Assembly: GCA_028283655.1 (NCBI GenBank)
Contig: JAPWKE010000003.1
Coordinates: 868,001-932,000 of the forward strand
Length of the DNA stretch: 64,000 nt
Reading direction: 5' to 3'
DNA from: Acidobacteriaceae bacterium
Lineage (GTDB): Bacteria > Acidobacteriota > Terriglobia > Terriglobales > Acidobacteriaceae
Shown here: in pieces, positions 44,201 through 53,300 of the stretch
Layout: each line of letters begins with the position of its first letter
Numbering within the stretch: the first letter of the stretch is position 1
Notes under the pieces: model-generated
Told to the model about the DNA's origin: nothing
Database searches by the model: none
What the model saw: only the letters and a program-made list of their open reading frames with translations
Made by a program: the position numbers and the translations under genes

Positions 44201-44323
44201 GAAAGAGAAACTCGTGGTCTTGCTAAGTGAAAGAGAATCGAAGGAAACGACTGTCTGGGTTTTATACGAGGGTAGCGGACTCGCGGTCAACTCGGCGGAG
44301 AAATGGGCGGAGGTTGCGGGGGC

Positions 44324-44965
44324 CTAATCGGAAGCATGACGACCGGGAATTTCGTCAGGGGAGCCGGTTGTTGGGGTCTCGCCTCGACCATATAGGACGG
44401 GATTCAGGGTCGGATCGTTGTACATCTTCATCTGACGATAGAGCTTGAAGCGGCGGTGACCGGAACGAATCTCTCCCCAGAGCTCGTCGAGGCAGGCTGC
44501 CAGGTCGCTGCGTTGCTCCTGGAGGACGGCGAGGCGGCCGAGGTTGCGCTCACGGTGCGCCGGGTCGGCGTCGGCACGGTGGGCTTCTTCGGCGGTGTGG
44601 AAGATCTTCAACGACAGAATGGAGAGCCGGTCGATCATCATGCCGGGTGTCTCCGAATGCAGCGCGGCTGTGGCTGGCTGCTCGCCTGCTGCGTCCAGCA
44701 GGGCAACGTCCAGCCGTTCAGCGAGGTCGTTGCGGCGCTGGTTCAGCTTATCGATGTTGCGCTTCACCCCGGCGATGACGGTGTCGGCGGCCATGGGGTC
44801 GCGGGCTGCGTCTTCGCGGTGCCAGAGATCAAAGTTCGCCCGATGCTGGTCATGCACGACGCAGAGAAAGCTGCCCGGAGCGGGTTCGGCATAGGGCAGC
44901 CTGGCGTCGTGCCAGTGAGCGTTGGCAGCGTCGTGAAGGCGGACGATCTCGGCGGCGTTGAGCAT
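44324..44965 (-). CDS. DUF4254-family protein
   Basis: A 213-residue soluble, mostly helical protein with the DUF4254 hallmarks: FLCVVHDQHRANFDLWHREDAARDP, and TPGMMIDRLSILSLKIFHTAEE. Function is unknown. The family is often found near lipopolysaccharide glycosyltransferases, and here a family 9 glycosyltransferase is divergent with 47 bp between starts. The ATG at 44965 (GAGG upstream) is preferred to a GTG 39 bp earlier. Confidence 0.82.
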   Translation of the reverse strand: MLNAAEIVRLHDAANAHWHDARLPYAEPAPGSFLCVVHDQHRANFDLWHREDAARDPMAADTVIAGVKRNIDKLNQRRNDLAERLDVALLDAAGEQPATAALHSETPGMMIDRLSILSLKIFHTAEEAHRADADPAHRERNLGRLAVLQEQRSDLAACLDELWGEIRSGHRRFKLYRQMKMYNDPTLNPVLYGRGETPTTGSPDEIPGRHASD

Positions 44966-45012
44966 GGGTGAGACCTCAGCATACCGCGAGTCACCGGGGT
45001 ACACTCGTGCTG

Positions 45013-46122
45013 ATGCCTGTCCGTGCTGCGCAACGCATTCTTGTCTATCGTTTAGGGTCGCTGGGCGACCACCTGATCGCCGTGCCGTGCTATCGCCAGG
45101 TGGGGCGAGCGTTTCCCGGTGCGGAGAAGAGGCTGCTGACCAATATTCCTGTGGCTTCGAAGGCCGCCGCGGCAGAAGCGGTGCTGGGTGGCTCGGGTCT
45201 GGTGGATGGCTTCGAAACCTATGTTGTGGGCGAGCGCAACCCTCTTGCGCTGTTGAAGCTGATCCTGCAGATTCGCCGTTTCGGCGCAGACACGATGGTT
45301 TACCTTGCAGGGCCGCGCGGCATCAAGGCAGCCCAGCGTGACCGCACGTTCTTTCGCCTTTGCGGTATCAAGCGCGTGATTGGACTGCCGCTGACCGAAG
45401 ATCTGCAGCGGAATCTGCCGCAGGGCGTGACCCCGGATGGCCGCCCGATGGTGGAAGCCGAGGCCGACCGTTTGGCTCGTTGTGTGACGCCGGAGCTTGG
45501 TGATCCGGAGACGAAAAATCCGGCGAACTTTGCACCGGGGCTTACGACCGCCGAGCGGGCCGATGCCGAGCGATTGTTGGAGCCGCTGACGGGTCGGGCA
45601 TTTTTTGCCTTCAGTATTGGGACGAAGAACCAGGCAAACCACTGGGGCCATGACAACTGGGCTGCGTTCTTCCGCGCATTGGCTGCAGAGCAGACAGACC
45701 ACGCGCTGGTCGTGCTGGGCGCGCCGAACGAGGCGGAGGAGAGCGAGCAGATCGCCGAGGCCTGGCGTTCGGGCGCTGGCGGCATGGCGCTGAACCTCTG
45801 CGGAGCCTCTTCGCCGCGTGGCTCGGCTGCGGTCATGGAGCGGGCGCGGATGTTCTTCGGCCATGATAGCGGGCCGGGGCATCTGGCGGCTTCGGTAGCG
45901 ACGCCGGTGCTGAGCGTCTTCAGTTCGCGTAACGTGCCCGGCCAGTGGTATCCGTACGGCGAACACGTACGCATTGTGCAACATTGGGTGAATTGCGGCG
46001 GCTGCGGGCTGGAAGTCTGCACGGTCGAAGGCAAGAAGTGCATTCTGTCGATTACTGTGAGCGAGGTTCTGAACGCGACTCGCGAGCATCTAAACAAAAC
46101 AGCTATTCTGGCGGTACGGTGA
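45013..46122 (+). CDS. Glycosyltransferase family 9 (ADP-heptose:LPS heptosyltransferase-like)
   Basis: A 369-residue GT9 enzyme that probably adds heptose to the LPS core. RILVYRLGSLGDHLIAVPCYRQ (in part) is the family's N-terminal nucleotide-sugar loop, FAFSIGTKNQANHWGHDNWAAFF the hinge, and FFGHDSGPGHLAASVATPVLSVF the donor-binding motif (H-D-S/T-G-x-x-H). C-terminal cysteines (NCGGCGLEVC, KKC) may bind metal. The next gene makes the ADP-heptose precursor and overlaps its stop by one base (TGATG). Confidence 0.88.
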   Translation: MPVRAAQRILVYRLGSLGDHLIAVPCYRQVGRAFPGAEKRLLTNIPVASKAAAAEAVLGGSGLVDGFETYVVGERNPLALLKLILQIRRFGADTMVYLAGPRGIKAAQRDRTFFRLCGIKRVIGLPLTEDLQRNLPQGVTPDGRPMVEAEADRLARCVTPELGDPETKNPANFAPGLTTAERADAERLLEPLTGRAFFAFSIGTKNQANHWGHDNWAAFFRALAAEQTDHALVVLGAPNEAEESEQIAEAWRSGAGGMALNLCGASSPRGSAAVMERARMFFGHDSGPGHLAASVATPVLSVFSSRNVPGQWYPYGEHVRIVQHWVNCGGCGLEVCTVEGKKCILSITVSEVLNATREHLNKTAILAVR

Positions 46123-47600
46123 TGATTCAAGACGCGCACGCAATCCTGCAGCTCCTCGAAGGCGGTTTCTCTAACCTGACGATTCTGGTGGTCGGCGACC
46201 TGATGCTCGACCGCTACATCATGGGCGAGGTGGAGCGCGTCTCGCCTGAGGCCCCGGTTCCGGTTTTGCGCCACGCGCAGCGCTATGAGCGTCCGGGCGG
46301 CGCCGCGAACGTTGCGATGAACCTCGCTGGGCTTGGCTGCAAGGCCGTTCTGGCAGGCTTCTGGGGCGATGACGCGGAGCGTAGGGAGCTGGAAGCCGCG
46401 TTGACGAAGGCAGGTATTGAGGCGGTGGGGATGATCACCACAAGCCAGCCGACGATCTCCAAAACGCGCATCATTGGTCGCAATCAGCAGTTGCTCCGAC
46501 TCGATATCGAGAGCCGCGAGCGCCCGACTGCAGGTGATCTGGCGCAGTTGCAGAGCGCGGCCGTTGCCCTGGTAGAGAAGGTCCACGCCGTTGTGCTGTC
46601 TGACTACGCCAAGGGTGCGCTTTCGCCGGAGCTTTGCGAGGCGGTGATTCGTGCGGCTCGTAGCCGGGGAATTCCTGTTTTGGCGGACCCCAAGACACCC
46701 GATTTTTCCAAGTACAGCGGAGCAAACTGCGTCTGCCCAAATTTGAATGAGCTTTCGATTGCGACCGGTGTTCCTCAGCATGAGTTGGACGCGTTGCTGG
46801 AGGCGGGAGCCTCGCAACGGGTGGAGCACGAGATTCAACACCTCGTGGTGACGATGAGCGAGCGCGGCATCCGTGTTCTCAGTGAGTCTGAACCGTTTCA
46901 TTCGCCCGCTCGTGCGCGTGAGGTCTTTGACGTTTCGGGGGCAGGGGATACGGTGATCGCGACGTTGGCCGCAGGCATCGCTGGTGGCCTTAGTGTGCCT
47001 CGTTCGGTGGAACTGGCAAATCTTGCTGCCGGAATTGTGGTCGGCAAGGTGGGTACGGTGCCGATTGCCGGCCATGAACTGGTGAGCGAACTAACGCCTT
47101 CCACAGGGATCTCCGGTGCGGATAAGGTGTTGGATCGTCAGCGTATGGCGCAGCGTGTGGCCGAGTGGCGTGCTTCGGGAGACTCCGTGGTCTTTACGAA
47201 CGGCTGCTTCGATCTGCTGCATGTAGGGCATGTGACGCTGCTGGAAGACTGCCGCCGCTTTGGTTCCAAGCTGGTGCTGGGCTTGAATACGGACTCGTCG
47301 ATCTCACGGCTGAAGGGCCCGTCCCGCCCGGTGGTGGGGGAGAACGAGCGGGCACGTGTAATGGCTGCGCTGGCCGCTGTGGATGCGGTTGTGCTGTTTG
47401 AAGAGGACACTCCGCTGGAGCTGATTCAGGAGTTGCAGCCAGATGTGCTCGTCAAGGGCGGGGATTACTCCGTGGAGACCGTTGTGGGGCACGAAGTCGT
47501 GCACGCACGAGGTGGCCGCGTGGAGATTGTTCCGATCGTCGAAGGGTTTTCGACGACGAACATTGTTCGCAAGTTGTCAGGGAAGATGCCGCAGTGCTAA
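46122..47600 (+). CDS. hldE: Bifunctional heptose-7-phosphate kinase / heptose-1-phosphate adenylyltransferase
   Basis: Makes ADP-heptose for the LPS core. A 492-residue fusion: a PfkB-type kinase (about 1-335; VVGDLMLDRYIMGEVERVSPEAPVPVL, in part, GGAANVAMNLAGLG, VFDVSGAGDTVIATLAAGI) and a nucleotidyltransferase (about 350-492; VVFTNGCFDLLHVGHVTLLEDCRR with the HxGH motif, and LVKGGDY). Start ATG overlaps the heptosyltransferase stop, so they form an operon. Confidence 0.96.
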   Translation: MIQDAHAILQLLEGGFSNLTILVVGDLMLDRYIMGEVERVSPEAPVPVLRHAQRYERPGGAANVAMNLAGLGCKAVLAGFWGDDAERRELEAALTKAGIEAVGMITTSQPTISKTRIIGRNQQLLRLDIESRERPTAGDLAQLQSAAVALVEKVHAVVLSDYAKGALSPELCEAVIRAARSRGIPVLADPKTPDFSKYSGANCVCPNLNELSIATGVPQHELDALLEAGASQRVEHEIQHLVVTMSERGIRVLSESEPFHSPARAREVFDVSGAGDTVIATLAAGIAGGLSVPRSVELANLAAGIVVGKVGTVPIAGHELVSELTPSTGISGADKVLDRQRMAQRVAEWRASGDSVVFTNGCFDLLHVGHVTLLEDCRRFGSKLVLGLNTDSSISRLKGPSRPVVGENERARVMAALAAVDAVVLFEEDTPLELIQELQPDVLVKGGDYSVETVVGHEVVHARGGRVEIVPIVEGFSTTNIVRKLSGKMPQC

Positions 47601-47630
47601 AACTGCACTGTCTTTGAGGCAGGGTCGATA

Positions 47631-47706
47631 TGGTGAGCGGGCTGGGGCTCGAACCCAGGACCAACGCCTTAAAAGGGCGATGCTCTACCAACTGAGCTAC
47701 CCGCTC
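47631..47706 (-). tRNA. tRNA-Lys (anticodon UUU)
   Basis: A 76-nt cloverleaf on the minus strand with encoded CCA. Acceptor GAGCGGG pairs CCCGCTC, D-arm GCTCAGTTGGTAGAGC, anticodon loop CTTTTAA, T-arm with GGTTCGAGCC. It separates hldE from the cellulose operon; no duplicated 3' end was seen nearby, so there is no sign of integration. Confidence 0.96.
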
Positions 47707-47842
47707 GACCTCAAATAGGGTAACAGGATTGGGCGGTGGAAAAGGAATCTGCATCGCCAATGCCAGAGAATGGTCTGCCGCTCCGGTTGCATTGACTCGC
47801 TCTCTGTCTACCGATAGCCTCTGGGTAAGACTCTGTACTACC

Positions 47843-47852
47843 GTGTTAACAC
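47843..47852. promoter_or_regulatory. Palindrome upstream of the cellulose operon
   Basis: GTGTTAACAC, a perfect 10-bp palindrome 48 bp before the start of the first cellulose gene and in the only large upstream gap. A TTGACT (47792-47797) followed at 17 bp by TAGCCT is a weak promoter candidate. An operator is possible but a single 10-bp palindrome is modest evidence. Confidence 0.3.
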
Positions 47853-47900
47853 TTGGATTACCGGCGTCAGTGCAGACTCCGATTCACTCGAGGCAATGGG

Positions 47901-50312
47901 ATGGACAACGAATCGCCTGAACTCGTAGAGGAATTGCTCGCCGGCGACACGCCGGAAGACGTTGCTGTTCTTTATTCGTGGGCAAATCTTCAAGGCGCGA
48001 AGTATCGCGATTTCTCCGCCTCGCGGCGTGAGTATCGAGCGCAGATGCGTCTGCGCGCCGTAGAAGAGCAGCGCCAGGCAGAGGCTCTTGCCCAGTCCGA
48101 GGCGGAAGCGGCCGCCTTTGAGGCCGAAAAAGCTGCACGCGAAGCCGAAGAAGCCGCCCGTTTGTATGAGACCGCCGCGCGTAAGGCTGCGGTCGCCCAG
48201 CAGCGGCGCGAAACGGATACGCAGGAAGCCGCAAAAGAGCGCGCTCTGCGTCATGCCGAAGAGATGAGCCGCATTGCGGCTGCAGAAAGAATTGAAGCGG
48301 CGCGCAGAGCCGAGGCCGTAGCTGCAGCAGACGCCGCAGCTCGTCGTGAAGTTCGCGAGATGGAAGAGGCGCGTGTCTCCGCCGGTCGCCAGGCCGCACG
48401 GTATGCCGAGTCCGAGGTTCGCCGCAAAGAGCTGGCCGGGCCCCAGCCAAGACTTGTTGGCGGTGAGATTTCAGATCCTTACAGCGGCGCTCAGCAGGCC
48501 GTACCTGGTCGAATTTTCCATCAGCCGGTCGTGCCCACCGACGACATGATGCCTTCCCGGCTCTCGCAGAGCAGGGATCGAGTCATCATTCCACCGGTAG
48601 ATCCTGTCCATCCCAGTGCACGCACGCTGAACCATGAAGTGCTTGCAACCGGTTCTATGGCCGAAGCTGCTGCACTGGCTGCACGTGGAGCCACCGCCAT
48701 TGAGCGGGAGGCCGAGAAGCATCCGTATCATCCTGCCGCTTCAGGTACGGTCCGCAGTATAGACCGCCCTTCACGCATACGCGCCATCAATGAAGGCTCG
48801 ACCTCGGTTGTCCCCATTGCTTCGCGGCAGTTTCCTCCTGCTCTGGCCTCGTTGTCTTCAGGGGCTGTTCCGGTAGCGCAGCCGCAGGCCAGCTTCTCTG
48901 GTAGCGGATTCGTTCCTCCTGAAGCCCGTGCTTCCGGCTTTGTGCCGGTAGCTCCGGCTCGTCTGGAGCCGTCTTCCTTCGCAGAGGCCAAGTCTGCACG
49001 CACCAGTGCGATCCTCGGCCTAGATCTTTCCCCCGTGGAGCATGATCCTGAGCCTGTTGCTCCTGTGGTCGCATCTCCTCGTAGCTTCGCGATCCCGGAG
49101 CCTCCGGCTCCAGTGGCGGAGGCATCTCCTGAGCCGATTTCTCCTGGACAGCGGGCGTATCAGCAAGCCCGCGCCGAGGCTGCGGCTAAAGCAGAGGCTG
49201 CTATGCAGCAGTCGCGTCGGGTTCGTGGCTATCAGCCGGATGAGGCCAGCGGCTTCTTCGCGGCCTATGGCAGCGCTCGCGAGCGTGCCGTCGCCGCTCC
49301 TCCTTCTGGCATAGACATCCCTGCCGCCGTACCTGCGTGGCTTCATGAGTCTTCGGAAGTTCTCGAGGCAGCCGGCATTGACCCGCAGATCGCACGAAAG
49401 CGTGTTGGCAACTCGACTGTACCTCCTCCAGGGGATACGCTCCAGCGCTCACGGGAACGTGTCGCTGCGCGTTGGTACGCCCTTAAAGGCATCTTCGATT
49501 ACGGCGTCCAGGAACAGATCGTCGAAAAGGCTGAGGTTGAGCCGCGTGATCGCAACGTGCCGATGGTTGCCGTCTTCTCCCTGGCAGGTGGAGTTGGCAA
49601 AACAAGCCTCGTGGCGACTCTTGGCCGTGCTCTCTCGGCAACCGGCGAGACCGTATTACTTACAGACACGACCTCGCACGGACTGCTGCCGTTTTACTTT
49701 GGCGCCAGCGAGCTTCGTCCCGAAGTGATGCGGACCTTTTCGCCGCCGTCGGGTTCGACCGACGCTCCTATCTGCCTCGTCAGCTATGACGTCTTGCAGA
49801 AAACGGGTGATATTGTGTCGCAGGAGTGGTTTTCGAAAGAGATTCTGGCGAAATCGACAGGGGTATCCCGTGTCGTTCTTGACCTCACAGCTGCGGCCCC
49901 TTGGGTGGCTCGCCGTCTGGGCAGAATGGATGCCACGATCCTCGTGCCGCTCGCTCCAGACATGAATTCGGTCATCTCTCTTGGTGCCATTGAGAAGTTC
50001 TTTACAGAAATCACTGATTCGTCGGGTAAAAAGGTCGAACCGGTGTATGTGTTGAATCAGTTTGACGCCTCACAGGCGCTTCATCTGGATGTTCGCGAGG
50101 TGATGCGCCAACAGTTGGGCGATCGACTGCTGCCGTTTGTCATTCGCAACGCCCCATCGGTGCCGGAGTCTCTGGCGGAAGGTATGACGGTAATGGATTA
50201 TGCTTCGGAGTCGTCCGTGGCGGAAGATTACCGCAATCTTGCAGTGTGGTTGAAGACGCAGAAGGCCCCCGCTGTTTCGGAGCAGAAGACTGCGCGATGG
50301 AGTGAACGATGA
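47901..50312 (+). CDS. bcsQ: BcsQ-like ATPase fused to an N-terminal BcsR-like segment and coiled coil
   Basis: An 803-residue cellulose-secretion protein. Residues 1-45 (EDVAVLYSWANLQGAKYRDFSASRRE, in part) resemble BcsR, the small partner of BcsQ. About 50-175 is an Ala/Glu/Arg/Gln-rich coiled coil, 175-540 a Pro/Ala/Ser-rich linker, and about 550-803 a MinD/ParA-type ATPase (VFSLAGGVGKTSLVATLGRAL; VVLDLTAAAPWVARRLG; VYVLNQFDAS). The P-loop keeps GKTS but has Ala where ParA proteins have the signature Lys. BcsQ helps place cellulose synthase at the pole. Start ATG at 47901; the stop overlaps bcsAB by 4 bp (ATGA). Confidence 0.85.
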   Translation: MDNESPELVEELLAGDTPEDVAVLYSWANLQGAKYRDFSASRREYRAQMRLRAVEEQRQAEALAQSEAEAAAFEAEKAAREAEEAARLYETAARKAAVAQQRRETDTQEAAKERALRHAEEMSRIAAAERIEAARRAEAVAAADAAARREVREMEEARVSAGRQAARYAESEVRRKELAGPQPRLVGGEISDPYSGAQQAVPGRIFHQPVVPTDDMMPSRLSQSRDRVIIPPVDPVHPSARTLNHEVLATGSMAEAAALAARGATAIEREAEKHPYHPAASGTVRSIDRPSRIRAINEGSTSVVPIASRQFPPALASLSSGAVPVAQPQASFSGSGFVPPEARASGFVPVAPARLEPSSFAEAKSARTSAILGLDLSPVEHDPEPVAPVVASPRSFAIPEPPAPVAEASPEPISPGQRAYQQARAEAAAKAEAAMQQSRRVRGYQPDEASGFFAAYGSARERAVAAPPSGIDIPAAVPAWLHESSEVLEAAGIDPQIARKRVGNSTVPPPGDTLQRSRERVAARWYALKGIFDYGVQEQIVEKAEVEPRDRNVPMVAVFSLAGGVGKTSLVATLGRALSATGETVLLTDTTSHGLLPFYFGASELRPEVMRTFSPPSGSTDAPICLVSYDVLQKTGDIVSQEWFSKEILAKSTGVSRVVLDLTAAAPWVARRLGRMDATILVPLAPDMNSVISLGAIEKFFTEITDSSGKKVEPVYVLNQFDASQALHLDVREVMRQQLGDRLLPFVIRNAPSVPESLAEGMTVMDYASESSVAEDYRNLAVWLKTQKAPAVSEQKTARWSER

Positions 50313-53300
50313 CCAGGTCTCCCCTTTGGCGGGAGTTTGAATCCGGAGAAGGTTTTGTTCTGAAGCTGCTAAGGATCCTGATCCTTGGCGGCGGTGTTGC
50401 GTTTTTGATCTTTGCCGGATATCTCCCGTTAACATGGCCGCAGCAGGCTGTACTTGGCCTTCTGTTGGTTCTGGTTGCCATCTGGCTAGACCGCAGCTCG
50501 AACTCTTACCTCATCACGCTGACGCTGATGCTGTTGAGCTGCTACGCCACGTTCCGCTATGGATTCTGGCGCATCTCGACTGTTCTTAAGTTCTTCTTTG
50601 ACCCCGCCACGTCGCAAACCTGGACCGGTCTGGATGCTTTCTTCATTTGGCTGCTGGTTGGTGCGGAAGCTTACGCGTTTTCTATCCTGTTCCTTGGTTA
50701 CCTGCAGACCATCTGGCCTCTTCGCCGCACACCTGTTCCGTTGCCCGAAGACCCTGAACTCTGGCCGATGATTGATTTGCTGATCCCGACCTATAACGAG
50801 CCGCTGAACGTGGTTCGTTACACGGCGCTGGCATCGATGAACATCGACTGGCCCGCCGATAAGCTCAACGTCTACATCCTGGACGATGGCAAGCGGGAAG
50901 AGTTCCGCGCGTTTGCGGAAGAAGCCGGCATTGGCTACATGACCCGCGATGATAACAAGCACGCGAAGGCGGGCAATATCAATCGCGCGCTGAAGCGTCT
51001 GGATGCTCCGTTTGTCGCGATCTTCGATTGCGACCATGTGCCGACGCGCTCGTTCCTGCAGTTGACGATGGGATGGTTTGGTCGCGATAAGAAGCTGGGT
51101 ATGCTGCAGACGCCGCATCACTTCTATTCTCCTGATCCATTTGAGCGCAATTTGAACCAGTTCCGAACGATTCCGAATGAGGGCGAACTGTTCTATGGCG
51201 TAGTGCAGGACGGTAATGACTTCTGGAACGCAACCTTTTTTTGCGGCTCTTGTGCGGTCATGCGCCGTACGGCTCTTGATGAAGTGGGTGGCATCGCTGT
51301 CGAAACCGTTACGGAAGACGCACACACCTCACTGCGTATGCAGATCCGAGGATGGAATACCGCGTACATCAACATTCCGCAAGCTGCAGGCCTTGCGACC
51401 GAGCGCCTTAGCGGGCATGTGAAGCAGCGAATTCGCTGGGCTCGCGGCATGATTCAGATTCTGCGCACAGACAATCCACTGTTTGCTCCGGGGTTGAAGT
51501 GGGCGCAGCGGCTTTGCTACTTCAACGCGATGACGCACTTCCTTTACGCGTTGCCGCGCCTGATTTTCCTTACGGCTCCGCTGATTTATCTGATCCTCGG
51601 CCACACAAACGTCCCTGGATACTGGGCTGCTATCTTCGCGTACGCATTCCCGCATCTTGTGTTGTCGAACATGACAAACTCTCGTATTCAGGGTCAGCAT
51701 CGGCACTCGTTTTGGAATGAAATTTACGAGACCGTTCTTGCGCCATACATCTTTTTGCCAACGATGCTGGCGATGGTCAACCCTAAGCTGGGCAGCTTCA
51801 ACGTGACGGCAAAGGGTGGCGTGGTGAATCGTTCGTTCTTCGATTCGCGCATCGCGCAGCCGTTCCTTGTAATGCTCTTCTTGAACGCAGTGGGGTTGCT
51901 GTGTGCGATTCCCCGCTACATCATGTTTCCGGCGTGGGGCACAGGGTTGCCGTGGCCTCTTAGCAGCGCCCTGAACCTGCTGCACAACATGTACGACGGC
52001 ACGCACCCCGGAACCATCGTGATGAACGTCTTGTGGACGTTCTTCAACATCATGATTCTTGGCGTGGCGACTGCCGTGGCCTGGGAAAATCAACAGCGTC
52101 GTACGACTGTTCGTGTGTCGATGGCGGTTCCGGCGGGTGTTGTACTGGCGGACGGCACGGCGGTGCAGGGCGTTACGGCTGATCTTTCAAGCGGTGGATG
52201 CATGCTGGAGTGCGACGCCCAACTGACGGCGAAGGCCGGCGATGCGATTCGCGTGGTATTCCCGGTACTCGACGGCGATGCCGTTCTCCCCGCAACAGTA
52301 ATTGGGGTTGATGATGGCCACGTTCTGCGTGCCCAGTTTGATCCGTTGACGATTCAGGAAGAGGAAGCTCTGACGATGGTGCTGTATTCACGCGCAGATA
52401 CGTGGCTGGGATGGGGCGAAGCCCGCGAAGCGGACCGCCCGTTGCACAGTCTCTGGCGCATTATTCAGTTGTCGATCGTCGGCTTGCGCCGCACGGTTGA
52501 AGGTCTCTCCCGTAGCAAAAAGCAGCCGAAGGGCAAGCTTGCTACCAGCATCGTGCCCATGCTTCTGCTGGCAATGATGCTTTTGCCAGGTTGGCATTCG
52601 ATGCATGCTGCACAGATGATGCAGCCGAGCAACTCGGCCTTGTCTGGTGCGGCCGCAGGGCCAAACCTGCTCGGAACCACTTCGGCCCGAGGCCAAGGCC
52701 TGCCAATGGCGCAGAGAGGTACGTCGCAGGGGCCGATCGATTCCGGGCTTCAAGCTCGCACGGCACCTCCGGGACAGTTCGATAACGTCTTTTCACTGGC
52801 CGATATCGGGGTTCCCGACACGATCGTTCTTCGTGGTGTCGATGCGTTCCATTCGGTCTACTTCTCCGTGCCGCAGACGCAGGTGGTGAAGACTGCGACG
52901 ATGAAGTTGAACTACCACTTCTCGCCCGGTCTGCTGCCCATGATCTCGCACCTGAAGGTGAGCCTGAACGGCACGCTTTTTGCGACGATTCCTGTCTCGC
53001 AGCAGCCTTCTGTCATAGGTACAGACGCCAATGATTTGACCTCTGATCAGAAGATCAACTCTGCCCGCATCGAAAATAACGCGATGTTGAGCGTCAGCAT
53101 TACGATGCCCGCAGAGATGCTCGTACACAACAACGAGCTAGCCTTCGAATTTATTGGCCATTACACGCTGCAGTGCGAAGATCCTTCGCACTCGACGCTC
53201 TGGTCGCATGTCGACACCACCTCAACGATTGAGTTGGCTGGAAGCCTGCTGCCGCTTCAGAACGATCTGAAGATCTTGCCGCTGCCTTTCTATGACGCTT

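Noticed and set aside
47631-47706. tRNA-Lys as an attachment site for a mobile element carrying the cellulose operon
   Set aside because: No integrase and no duplicated tRNA 3' end seen in the window; the operon ends in ordinary chromosomal genes.
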